A stretch of DNA of 64,000 bases from Alkalihalobacterium chitinilyticum (lineage in GTDB: Bacteria; Bacillota; Bacilli; Bacillales; Bacillaceae_F): positions 1 through 64,000 of the forward strand of contig NZ_JAOTPO010000008.1 of assembly GCF_029028005.1 (NCBI RefSeq). The letters run 5' to 3'. Position 1 is the stretch's first letter; each line of letters opens with the position of its first letter. A program made the position numbers and the translations under genes. The notes under the pieces were generated by a model. That model did not search any database, was not told the DNA's origin, and saw only the letters and a program-made list of their open reading frames with translations. Below, piece after piece: positions 9,476 to 18,890 of the stretch.

Positions 9476-11158
9476 TTGGAAAATAATAAATTTGTAAACT
9501 TTTTAGACCAATTTAATGTACTATCCCCGAACCATTCTAAAATTTATGATGAATATACTTCAGATACTGAGTATTCAAATTATAACTTTACAATTAAAAC
9601 AAAGGTTCAAGAGCACTTAGAAAATCTTTTCCGGGAAAACCCACAAAGTTTGATTTTAACCGGAAATGCAGGTGATGGTAAAACAAGGTTATGTCGTATT
9701 ATACATGATCAACTATCATCAAATGAATTAGAGCATTGGCCTGAAGACGGAATTGTAGATTTGAGGCTAGACTTTGGTACTCTTCGTATTGTAAAAGATC
9801 TTTCTGAGTTAAGAGATGATGTAATTTTAGAACAACTACTTAGATTACAAGAGTCAATACAATCTAGACATACAAATAAATTATTTTATTTAATAGCTGC
9901 TAATGAAGGTAAGTTAACGAAGTTCTTATCCCAACATAATGAGCTGGCAGAATTAAGAAGGGAAGTATCAAATAGGTTTAATTCATTTAAGAATAACAAT
10001 CAGGTGTTTAGCATTATTAATTTATTAGATGTTACATCCTCAGTTTATGTTGAGAAAGTACTTGAAGATTGGAATAAAGAAGAGAATTGGGAGGCATGTA
10101 ACTCTTGTAAAAAAAATGGTAGTTGTATTATTTTTCTTAATCATCAACGAACATCAGGGGAATTAGTACAAAAAAGAATTGTAGAACAATACCGAATTCT
10201 AGATTATTTAGAAACCCATATTACTATGCGTGAAATGCTAATTCATTTAAGCTTTATGATAACAGGTGGACTAACTTGTGAGGATATAAATCGAGCAGGT
10301 TATAAAGAACTATCCAACCATTCAAATAAAATTTATTATGAGAATTTTTATGGTCATCATCTTAGTCCGCATGCTTTTGCTGAGATGAGAGCACTTCGAA
10401 TTTTTAAAGCATTAGACCCTGGTAATTATTCCCATTCGGATATAGATGATTTTATCATGAACGGTGATATAAGTGGAAATAAAGCAATTGAAGAACTCCA
10501 CCAAGAATTAGTAGACGATTCTATGGACATGCAATTTGGATATTTCTCTAGAAAATTAAGACTTTATAGGGATCATGATGGGATTTCAGACCATTCAATA
10601 ATAGAAGATTGGGTTCAAAAATTAAGAAGAAAGTTTTATTTTGAGATAAATAATTCCGCTGGATTTGATCGACATGTTTTATTACCTTTTCAGTACTTAT
10701 CAGATTACATTAGTCTGTTTAATAATCAGCAAACTCAGTCATCAATAAAGCGTAATTTAATTAGTGGCTTAAATCGTTCCTTTTCAGGGAGGCTTGTCGA
10801 TTCAAAAGCAAGTTTATTTGCGACTAGCCAAAACCTAATGATTTATGATGAATTTAAAAGTAAAGAAATTAATATTATTGATGATTTAATAAGAGATGAT
10901 ATAGATTATCTGCCGTCTAAATTTACTCTAAGTGTTCAAAAAGAAATAAAATTGCCAATGAATTTGTTTATATTTGAATATCTAATGCGTGCGCAGGGTG
11001 GAGGTACTCATAATATTTTAAGAGAAGAGGCAGATATTCTAATCGACACCTTTAAGAATGAATTAATTAAGATTAGTGAACCAGAAGAATTTACATTAAC
11101 AGTTCTCAAAAGAGATCGAGATTCTGGGTTATTTGTTAAGGTAGAAATTGATCTTTGA
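9476..11158 (+). CDS. sspF: SspF/DndF (DptF)-like phosphorothioation-dependent restriction protein
   Basis: First protein of the restriction half of a DNA phosphorothioation defence system. It has a P-loop LTGNAGDGKTRL near the N-terminus (about residues 62-73), the Walker A form characteristic of DndF/DptF proteins, and a CxxC-x5-C cluster (CNSCKKNGSC, about 207-216) suggesting a metal knuckle. I place the start at TTG 9476 because GGTGATC just before it pairs well with 16S rRNA; GTG 9467 is the alternative. An sspG-like gene follows after 18 bp. The system name (SspF versus DndF) rests on its sspBCD neighbours: published SspABCD-SspFGH systems have this arrangement. The exact subfamily would need a profile search. 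Confidence 0.72.
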   Translation: MENNKFVNFLDQFNVLSPNHSKIYDEYTSDTEYSNYNFTIKTKVQEHLENLFRENPQSLILTGNAGDGKTRLCRIIHDQLSSNELEHWPEDGIVDLRLDFGTLRIVKDLSELRDDVILEQLLRLQESIQSRHTNKLFYLIAANEGKLTKFLSQHNELAELRREVSNRFNSFKNNNQVFSIINLLDVTSSVYVEKVLEDWNKEENWEACNSCKKNGSCIIFLNHQRTSGELVQKRIVEQYRILDYLETHITMREMLIHLSFMITGGLTCEDINRAGYKELSNHSNKIYYENFYGHHLSPHAFAEMRALRIFKALDPGNYSHSDIDDFIMNGDISGNKAIEELHQELVDDSMDMQFGYFSRKLRLYRDHDGISDHSIIEDWVQKLRRKFYFEINNSAGFDRHVLLPFQYLSDYISLFNNQQTQSSIKRNLISGLNRSFSGRLVDSKASLFATSQNLMIYDEFKSKEINIIDDLIRDDIDYLPSKFTLSVQKEIKLPMNLFIFEYLMRAQGGGTHNILREEADILIDTFKNELIKISEPEEFTLTVLKRDRDSGLFVKVEIDL

Positions 11159-11176
11159 TATTGGGAGGGAAGAAAA

Positions 11177-12748
11177 GTGTCTAATGAAAAAAGAGATAAA
11201 GTAAGTTTTTCATCACAGTTATCTGAAAATATTTGGGGGCATCGTTTTATGGATGGACAAAGAGGCCCTGAATATGTACTTGAGTTTTTAAATGTTATGG
11301 TAGGTACGGATTATCAACTTGATGCCGATAGTTATTATAGGAAAAAATCAACTGGGCTTAGAAAATTTATTTTTGAAGGTGACAAAGAAGGCAGATCTAA
11401 TGAGATAGCTAGGCTAGACGATGAGGAACGTAAGAAACTAAATTATGCAATATCTGATAGGGAAAAAATAGATGTAGTTCGCGAGTTTTTCCGTAATTTA
11501 GAGGTTCCAATTTATGATGGGAGAGGGAAACCGGCTAATCGCTCATGGTATGCAAAATCTTTATATCCTTTACATGACTCATTATTATTTTTTGAATTAA
11601 GAAAAAAAGGAAATTCTATTTCCTATGAGAGAAATTTCTATGCTCGTGGTGGAGAGTTATATTATTTAATGCTGTCTTATGGTACTAGAAATAACCCTGA
11701 GTTAAAAGCGTCTATTGAAAAAAGATTAAATAATTTACTTTCAAAAAACAAGCCTATAGAATCAATTGTTGATTCTATCTCTAATGCTTTAACTTTACAA
11801 AAACCTGAAGAAAAACCAGCTCCATTAAAAGAGGGGAATGGAAAAGAAAAATATCCTTATTTACCCGATGATATTGACATTGAGCTATTTAGAAAATTCG
11901 CTATTGAATTTAATAATTTAATTAAGCTAAATATTGATATGTATGAAATGTTTAAACTGTTAGTTAGTTTAGCAACTTTCCAAATAAAAAGGTATCTGTT
12001 ATCACGTGTGACTGAAGACAATAAAACTGTAATGTTTTTCGACTGTATGGATGGACAAGTAGAACAAGTCAGAAAACAATCCGCAATCTCTTTTAACCAA
12101 AATGAATTATTAATTAAGCAAAAATATGAGGATACATTCGAAAAAATATTTAACGAAAAAATACAAAATGAAGCATATGTTGCCGAGAATTTAGAAGTAT
12201 GGAAAAAAGATGATGGTGAAAAGTTTTTTGAGTTATTAGATCTTGGTAATTTACATAAAAGAACTAAACAACGTGCAATTTCAACTTTAGCAAAATGTGA
12301 AGACTATAATGATGTTAAAACTAAATTATTTAATATTGTAAAGGACATAATTGATGACCAACTAAAAAAGCATCAAATTCCGATTATTAGAGGATTAGTA
12401 CGTGATGGTGGAATGGGTGGTTTTAGAACTGGAACCAATTACCGATATTTTATGTCAGATAATTTCATTAAAATTTTGGTTTTTATTAATGTTAAGCCAA
12501 ATCAACCGATTGAGTATAGTGATTTCTTAAAGAGTATTTATAATGACTATGGAATTATTATTGGTGAAGTCGAGGCTAAAAAATCAGGAATTTATGCAAG
12601 ATCTCAACTTAATGTCAGTTATTTTCAAAAAAATGAATACTCACTACGTGAGAAATTAAGACAAAATGGGTTGCTTATTGAATACTCCGATGCAACAGCA
12701 ATGATTAGGAATCCATTTGAGTACACCGAAGATGAGGTGAGCTTATGA
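11177..12748 (+). CDS. sspG: SspG/DndG (DptG)-like phosphorothioation-dependent restriction protein
   Basis: Second gene of the restriction operon, read from GTG with ribosome site gggaggg. The sequence has no signal peptide, no membrane segment and no recognisable catalytic motif. This fits DndG/DptG, which is of unknown biochemical role but always encoded between F and H. It is mostly helical and Lys-rich, and the final ~100 residues look like a winged helix (SDFLKSIYNDYGIIIGEVEA). It overlaps the next gene by 4 bp (ATGA). The assignment rests mainly on position and length, with weak sequence recall. Confidence 0.62.
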   Translation: MSNEKRDKVSFSSQLSENIWGHRFMDGQRGPEYVLEFLNVMVGTDYQLDADSYYRKKSTGLRKFIFEGDKEGRSNEIARLDDEERKKLNYAISDREKIDVVREFFRNLEVPIYDGRGKPANRSWYAKSLYPLHDSLLFFELRKKGNSISYERNFYARGGELYYLMLSYGTRNNPELKASIEKRLNNLLSKNKPIESIVDSISNALTLQKPEEKPAPLKEGNGKEKYPYLPDDIDIELFRKFAIEFNNLIKLNIDMYEMFKLLVSLATFQIKRYLLSRVTEDNKTVMFFDCMDGQVEQVRKQSAISFNQNELLIKQKYEDTFEKIFNEKIQNEAYVAENLEVWKKDDGEKFFELLDLGNLHKRTKQRAISTLAKCEDYNDVKTKLFNIVKDIIDDQLKKHQIPIIRGLVRDGGMGGFRTGTNYRYFMSDNFIKILVFINVKPNQPIEYSDFLKSIYNDYGIIIGEVEAKKSGIYARSQLNVSYFQKNEYSLREKLRQNGLLIEYSDATAMIRNPFEYTEDEVSL

Positions 12749-15700
12749 ATAAGTCAGAAAAACTTTTAGGACAATGGGTTTGTAATGTTCTATTAAAGCA
12801 TTTTGAAGAGCATCAAAAAGAAAATACTCCCAAATTATTTATTAAAGTAAGTGGATTGCTAGAGCAAGATGTAGAGGCGTTACTAAATTACTTAGAAATA
12901 AAACAAGAAAATTTTAATAAATATTACGAGCCAATTATAAGGTTAATTAAAGCAAATGATAATTTTGTGCAATATAACTTGAAAGAACATGAAACAAGTA
13001 CATGGTTGAGAAATAATACTAGGTTTAAGCAAGCCTTAGTAATTATTATCAATGATATTACACCTGAAGCACAGAGTTTAGAAAATTTATTTGCAATAGA
13101 TGAAGCATTTTTGCTATCAAATAATGGTATTGAATTGTTATATGAAGTATTAGCTTCAGATTATAATTTTGTGTCTGAAGAAATAGAAGATCTGAAAGAA
13201 TTTATATATATGTATAGTGAGTTGGCTGAACCACAACTTAGAAATTTAGTTGAGTTTATTTCAAATGTAGTTGAAAGTAACTTTGATTCAACAGTAAAAA
13301 GGATACAAAATAATTTACCTACATTGGGACTCTTTGTTGATAACCACCTTTCTATTTCAAGCTCAAGTATAAAAAGGTTACGTAGGAACTATGGATTAGC
13401 AAATTTACAAGATAGAAATGCAAATACGGAAAAACTTCAAGAGAGATTATATACATTTTTAGATAGTGAAGAAAAAAATGGTTACACAAATGAGATCTGG
13501 GAATTAACTACACCTGAGCAATTCCTAGAAGATACCCTAAACTTTGTTAATAAAAAAGACCTTGCTTTATTAAAATATAATTTTGAACTAATAGAGGAAG
13601 TTTTTAATTTTAAGGAAAAGACAACTTTAACCGATCGAATAAAAGAAGCTTTATCTTACGAAGAACGTCCAAAGGAAGATAAAACTTTAATAGACCAAGG
13701 TATAGAGGCAATTGAACAAAATGAAGACCCTGATGATATTCAAGACTTTTACGAGGAGTTTGAAACTCAACTACAACCTTCTCCAGACCTGAAAAAGATC
13801 ATTAGTAGAAGGATTGAGAAGTTAAGACATCCATCCGACTATGAAGACTTATATGATGCATTACTTTATGAATGCTTCAGCTTAATTGATGAAAATATTA
13901 ACGAGGAGAATATTAGTGAGTGTTCCTTTACACTTTCGGTTGTATCAAACCAGTTGCCTGAGAATATCCAACAGTTAATTACAATTTACTTATATAATAT
14001 TGAAAGAGTAATTCCAAGGATTAGTTTTAAGCAAGAACCAATTACAGTAGACGCAACAGGTAAAAGTGATGAGGTTACTTTTAAGCTCGAATTTAATTTA
14101 AAAGGAGAAAAGATTTCTCAAAAGTCATTTAAAATAATTAATTTAACAAATAATTATCTAAATAATTTAATTGAAGGGGTAAATAATAATAAACTCCCTT
14201 ATATTAGAGAGTATATTGAAGATGCTGTTGAAGAAATTGATGTTAAAGAGAAGGTATTAAAAGAAATTGAATTATATATAACAAGTCGTGAAAAAACAAT
14301 TCAAGAGCACTTTGATAAATTTAATAAATTCTGCATAATTTATTTAGAAGTTTTAAAATCTGTTAGTAATAATGGGATATTTTCCATTGATCTTATAGAA
14401 CTTGAAAACCAGTTAGAAACCTTACTAGGTGGTATTAATCATTCAGTTCAGGTTACTCAGCATATTTATAGTTCTTTGAACTATATGGGTTCAATTGATG
14501 AAGTTAATTCTAAAATTGATCATACTGGTGTTGTAACATCGAGAACACTTACAATTTTTAATCCTTTAAGATTAATAAGTTATTTAAAGAGATATAAAGG
14601 AATAGAAGAACAATTAAATGACTGGATTAATAGAGCAGCTGAACAGCGCTTACATGTTGAGCAACAAAATAATTATTTAGATTATGTTACTGATCAATTA
14701 GCCCAGTTATCTCCTAGGTATTTTTCAATAGAAAGTGATGACCGATTTCTAATTGAAATTGGTGAGACTATGGGACAGGGTAGATTTGTATTAAATAACG
14801 AAATAATGGATAATACAGATCATCTATCAAAAGAGTTGTCTGACGAATTAGTTAAAGTTACAAAAAATTACTTAGAAGTTTACCCATATGCAAAAGATGG
14901 GCTGGATATTTTATATTTATACTGTCAAAGTGCAGATGTTGTAATTAATTCTATAGATCAACTGTTTAAAAAGGTAAGAGGACTAACTAAATTACGACTA
15001 ACAATTCATAGTTCTCAATCTGCAAATATTCATCAAAAGATTAATAAATGGATTGAAATTCGAGAAGAGTATACAAAACCTGAGATTTCAAGTAAATTTC
15101 CAAAAGTTGAAATTAAGGTTGTATCTGGTGTATCGGTGGATAAAGTCTTTGATCAGATTGATCAGCATATGATAGATGCGGATTTGGTAGTATTAGCTGA
15201 TTATTTTGGGCAATCAGACCAGGTAAGATACACTTTCGATAAAATAAACCCGAAAAGGTCCACAGATTGGTTTGAACCTGTTTACAATGAGCCTTTACTT
15301 GTAACTGAGGCAGTCAAAAGAATTCCTTATGTAAGTGAACGTTTACCAGTTTCTCTACAATTATTTTATAAGATGCAATATATGATTCAAAAGCATGCAA
15401 TGCTTGATGACAATGAGTTATATGTACTGAAAAATACAATTACAATCAATAACGTAAGTAGTGCATTAATAGATAGAATTCATGAGAGATTTAATTGGAT
15501 AATGATTATGGATCGTTTCCTAGACAAGTCATTATTACAAAAAACATCTTCTAAAGCACAAATTATTCAGTATCGTTCAAAGGCTGGTAAGAATAAGAAT
15601 TATAAGTTAATTCTTTCTTCTTCTAAATACATCAGAAAATTACACAATAAATTAGAAGACTACGGGTATTATGATCGTGTGTTGAGGAAAACAATTGAAA

Positions 15701-17916
15701 TTCTTAAAAATAATAGCATTGACCGTAACAAAATTATTGAAACAGTAGATGTTGTAAAAGAAATTTCAGGTGCTCTTGTTTTAAAAGCAATCGGACCCGG
15801 AAAGTATGCTCATGAAATGCTTTCAACGTATTTAACTTTAAAAGCCTATAAAGAAGATAGTAAACAAAATACATTGCAAGTTTGGTCATTATGTGATGAG
15901 TTACCTTGGTTCCATTCAAAAGGGAGAAGACCTGACATAGTGATTACTAAAATTGAACAAACTGATGACAAAATTAACATTGTTTTTTCAATTAAAGAAT
16001 TAAAATTCGTAAATCATAGGATCTTTGAAAGAGAACGAACGGATGCGGTTAAACAGATTGAATCAGCCGAAACTCTTTATAAGAGTATCTTTAACTTTAA
16101 TGAAAACTATTCTGATTCTTTATATTGGAGAGATGAATTAGTTCACTATTTAGTTGAAAGGAATGCCTATACTCCAGGTGAAGCTTATATATTAAAGGAT
16201 TTACAGCATACACCTATTGAGGATATAACTGTAGAAATTGATACATCTATTGAAGTATTCTGTTATACATCTAATTTATTAGAGTATGACTTTGCTAAGG
16301 GAGAAAATAACATTTATGAGGATAAAATCAACGGAAAATATATGAACAAGATCTATCCTAGAAGTTATATCTTAGAGCAACTTGGTACATCGGAAGTAGA
16401 GCAACCTGATTACGACGAATTAAACAGCGATCAGGAAGGAGATCAGCAAAAGTTCTTTGAAGAGAAAGTAAACTTAAGCGAAAATGAGAATGCGATTGAC
16501 GAGGGTGCCAACTCTGATATTAAAGAAGAATATAATGATAGCTCTCAAGAGGAACAGGTAGCTAATATTTCTAGGGGTAATATAGATACAGAAGATTCAG
16601 AACCGAGGGTTATTAACGATCGAGAAAATAAACCTGGAGAACCAAATACAGATGTAAACTTAACTAGAGAAGAACAGGATGTAACTAGTGAAATTAATAA
16701 TATTAACGAGGAAGAAAAAGTTAAAAAGGATACAGTCACATCTAATCATAATAGTGATATAATATATGCTGAAGTTGCTGCTTTAGCCGATTTAGACTTG
16801 CGATATAATCATAATGAAAATCAAGATTATACAAATCTTAAACGACAATATATCAATAAACTTACTAGTAACTTTAGTAGGAATAAAATTGATATTGAAG
16901 TTGAAGATGTGATAGTTGGACCAGGAGTCATTAGGTTAATTGTAAGAATTCCCAGTACAATCTCTGAAAAGAAAATTACAAGCCGAAGAAGAGATATTCA
17001 GCTTTGGTTAGCTGCACGACAGGAACCTAATATTGAGATTGATCGTGATAGGATAAATATTGACATAGTACGTGAGGATCCAGAAACTATCTATTTTGAA
17101 CAGTTTATGGCACTAATTAGAGATCAATTGGTAGATAAAATAAATGATAAAAATTTAATCGCCCCGTTAGGGTTGGATCCACTAAGTCAATCGATCACCA
17201 TTGACTTAGCAGACTCGATGACACCACATCTATTAGTAGGGGGTACAACCGGAAGCGGAAAAAGTGTAACTCTTAATTCAATAATTCTAGGTATAATGTG
17301 CTTATATAAACCTGAAAACGTGCAATTTGTCTTCATTGATCCTAAGAAAGTTGAATTTACCTATTACGAAGAGAAAATTCATACAAAAGAAGTGGTTACA
17401 GATTTAGAAGATGCTGCAGATACACTTGATAAAATGATTATTGAGATGGAATATCGTTATGATCTATTCAAAAAGGAATATGCAGCAAATATAAATGAAT
17501 ATATAGAAATTAAGAATGAAGTCTTACCTCGTATTGTAATTGTATTCGATGAGTTTGCAGACTTCATGAATCAAGATAAGGAATTAGCTAAGAGAGTTGA
17601 GACCTCTGTCTTAAGATTAGGCCAGAAGGCAAGAGCTGCAGGTATTCACTTAATAATATGTACCCAACATCCAAAAGCTGATGTTATAGATACTAATATT
17701 AGGAATAACTTAGGTGCACGATTAGCTTTACGAACTGCAGATGCGACGGCATCGAATGTTATTTTAGATCAAGACGGTGCTGATCGTCTAGCAGGAAAAG
17801 GTGATTTCTTAGCAAAAGTTGCTTTCGGACAGGTATCACGTGGGAAAAGTCCGTTCCTAACACCTACTGTTAAACGAGCGCTATTAAAGTATTTTGAGGA
17901 AGATACATCTAGATAA
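12745..17916 (+). CDS. sspH: SspH/DndH (DptH)-like FtsK/HerA ATPase restriction subunit
   Basis: Very large (1723 aa) motor protein of the restriction half. The first ~1200 residues are helical and unlike common domains. Residues ~1215-1330 form an acidic, Asp/Glu/Asn-rich linker. The C-terminal ~350 residues are an FtsK/HerA-type DNA-translocase ATPase: Walker A GGTTGSGKSVTLN (about 1495-1507), Walker B IVIVFDEFADFM, and the FtsK-like stretch RAAGIHLIICTQHPKADVI. This architecture is that of DndH/DptH. It would pump or open unmarked DNA and bring about cleavage or nicking together with F and G. A 4-bp overlap with sspG and a terminator over the stop codon define a closed three-gene operon. 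Codon use is AT-rich like the other ssp genes and richer in AT than the McrBC-like genes, suggesting separate acquisition. Confidence 0.75.
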   Translation: MNKSEKLLGQWVCNVLLKHFEEHQKENTPKLFIKVSGLLEQDVEALLNYLEIKQENFNKYYEPIIRLIKANDNFVQYNLKEHETSTWLRNNTRFKQALVIIINDITPEAQSLENLFAIDEAFLLSNNGIELLYEVLASDYNFVSEEIEDLKEFIYMYSELAEPQLRNLVEFISNVVESNFDSTVKRIQNNLPTLGLFVDNHLSISSSSIKRLRRNYGLANLQDRNANTEKLQERLYTFLDSEEKNGYTNEIWELTTPEQFLEDTLNFVNKKDLALLKYNFELIEEVFNFKEKTTLTDRIKEALSYEERPKEDKTLIDQGIEAIEQNEDPDDIQDFYEEFETQLQPSPDLKKIISRRIEKLRHPSDYEDLYDALLYECFSLIDENINEENISECSFTLSVVSNQLPENIQQLITIYLYNIERVIPRISFKQEPITVDATGKSDEVTFKLEFNLKGEKISQKSFKIINLTNNYLNNLIEGVNNNKLPYIREYIEDAVEEIDVKEKVLKEIELYITSREKTIQEHFDKFNKFCIIYLEVLKSVSNNGIFSIDLIELENQLETLLGGINHSVQVTQHIYSSLNYMGSIDEVNSKIDHTGVVTSRTLTIFNPLRLISYLKRYKGIEEQLNDWINRAAEQRLHVEQQNNYLDYVTDQLAQLSPRYFSIESDDRFLIEIGETMGQGRFVLNNEIMDNTDHLSKELSDELVKVTKNYLEVYPYAKDGLDILYLYCQSADVVINSIDQLFKKVRGLTKLRLTIHSSQSANIHQKINKWIEIREEYTKPEISSKFPKVEIKVVSGVSVDKVFDQIDQHMIDADLVVLADYFGQSDQVRYTFDKINPKRSTDWFEPVYNEPLLVTEAVKRIPYVSERLPVSLQLFYKMQYMIQKHAMLDDNELYVLKNTITINNVSSALIDRIHERFNWIMIMDRFLDKSLLQKTSSKAQIIQYRSKAGKNKNYKLILSSSKYIRKLHNKLEDYGYYDRVLRKTIEILKNNSIDRNKIIETVDVVKEISGALVLKAIGPGKYAHEMLSTYLTLKAYKEDSKQNTLQVWSLCDELPWFHSKGRRPDIVITKIEQTDDKINIVFSIKELKFVNHRIFERERTDAVKQIESAETLYKSIFNFNENYSDSLYWRDELVHYLVERNAYTPGEAYILKDLQHTPIEDITVEIDTSIEVFCYTSNLLEYDFAKGENNIYEDKINGKYMNKIYPRSYILEQLGTSEVEQPDYDELNSDQEGDQQKFFEEKVNLSENENAIDEGANSDIKEEYNDSSQEEQVANISRGNIDTEDSEPRVINDRENKPGEPNTDVNLTREEQDVTSEINNINEEEKVKKDTVTSNHNSDIIYAEVAALADLDLRYNHNENQDYTNLKRQYINKLTSNFSRNKIDIEVEDVIVGPGVIRLIVRIPSTISEKKITSRRRDIQLWLAARQEPNIEIDRDRINIDIVREDPETIYFEQFMALIRDQLVDKINDKNLIAPLGLDPLSQSITIDLADSMTPHLLVGGTTGSGKSVTLNSIILGIMCLYKPENVQFVFIDPKKVEFTYYEEKIHTKEVVTDLEDAADTLDKMIIEMEYRYDLFKKEYAANINEYIEIKNEVLPRIVIVFDEFADFMNQDKELAKRVETSVLRLGQKARAAGIHLIICTQHPKADVIDTNIRNNLGARLALRTADATASNVILDQDGADRLAGKGDFLAKVAFGQVSRGKSPFLTPTVKRALLKYFEEDTSR

Positions 17917-17936
17917 CTATCTAGATGTCTTCTTTT
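17898..17936 (+). terminator. Terminator overlapping the end of the sspH-like gene
   Basis: The stem catctagat/atctagatg, extended by gaaga/tcttc, encloses the TAA stop at 17914-17916 and is followed by tcttctttt. It would end the restriction operon. Confidence 0.7.
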
Positions 17937-17939
17937 CAA

Positions 17940-17979
17940 ACTATTCACTACTGGAGACCTTTCTCCAGTAGTGAATAGT
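17940..17979. promoter_or_regulatory. Perfect 18-bp inverted repeat between restriction and modification operons
   Basis: The left arm actattcactactggaga (17940-17957) and right arm tctccagtagtgaatagt (17962-17979) pair perfectly around a CCTT loop. No T tract follows, so it is not a simple terminator. It stands 3 bp after the sspH terminator and 30 bp before the sspB-like start. It may be an operator, an RNA processing hairpin, or a device setting relative expression of the two halves. Confidence 0.75.
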
Positions 17980-18008
17980 GATATAGATGTATCGGAAGGA
18001 TGAAACAA

Positions 18009-18890
18009 ATGGGTTATGGTCAACATCAAAGTTTCTATTTAAGAGATAGGTGGCTCAATAAAGCCGTTAAACATATAAGTAGTGATGAACGATTTTTTTA
18101 CGACAAAGAAGCGTTTGAGAAGATTGGCCTAGGGAAAAATATGGTACAATCATTACGATTTTGGGTTGTTGCTACAGGTGTTGTAGAGGAAACATACAAT
18201 GATGAACGAAAAAAGACTTATCATCTTACTAAATTTGGCGAAATTATTAACAAATATGATAAATTCATTCAATTTAATGATACTGCGTCAATCATTCATT
18301 ATCACTTAGCTAAAGAAAAAGAACCGAGTACTATATTTTACTGGTTTTTTAATATATTAAGGGAAACCATTATTTCTAAGGATGAATTATTAGAACAATT
18401 TATAAGTTGGGTTAAAACAAATGAAGAGAAGCCTGTTTCTGAACGTTCACTTAAACGAGATATTGATTGTTTAGTTAAATTATACACTGCTGGTCAAAAT
18501 ACAGATGATCCTGAAGAAGTAATATTAAGTCCAATTAATAAAGTTAATTTACTCCGTGATAGAAAAGGAGTAATTTATAAGCAGTACGGAGATCACGAGA
18601 AAATAGGATTAGCTGCACTTATGTTTACTTTATTAGACTATAGAGAAAGAAAAGATGTAGAAGTTATTTCAGTTGAAGAAATAGCTACAAATGCTGGGCT
18701 TTGGGGTAACGTTTTTAACATGAATAGAAGTGCAATTGTAAATGCTTTAGAACATTTAACAAATCACCCTAAGTATTCACTAAAGTTTACACGTACTAAC
18801 AACTTAGATACAGTCCGCTTGCCAAATATTTTAGCAATGGATTATTTGGAATTTGAATATAAAAGGAAGGTAGAGGCTTTAGTATGGTAA
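18009..18890 (+). CDS. sspB: SspB-like DUF4007 DNA phosphorothioation protein (nickase)
   Basis: DUF4007 family protein, the SspB component of Ssp phosphorothioation systems, which nicks one DNA strand so that sulfur can be inserted. The N-terminus MGYGQHQSFYLRDRWLNKAV has the family pattern (G-H/Q-x-S-F-x-L-R-x-x-W). The start at 18009 is preferred over 18000 because the ribosome site GGAAGG would directly touch the upstream ATG. 293 residues, cytoplasmic, with a helical winged-helix-like body (QSLRFWVVATGVVEETYN). It overlaps the ATPase gene by 7 bp. The next two genes are SspC- and SspD-like, which supports the call strongly. Confidence 0.75.
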   Translation: MGYGQHQSFYLRDRWLNKAVKHISSDERFFYDKEAFEKIGLGKNMVQSLRFWVVATGVVEETYNDERKKTYHLTKFGEIINKYDKFIQFNDTASIIHYHLAKEKEPSTIFYWFFNILRETIISKDELLEQFISWVKTNEEKPVSERSLKRDIDCLVKLYTAGQNTDDPEEVILSPINKVNLLRDRKGVIYKQYGDHEKIGLAALMFTLLDYRERKDVEVISVEEIATNAGLWGNVFNMNRSAIVNALEHLTNHPKYSLKFTRTNNLDTVRLPNILAMDYLEFEYKRKVEALVW

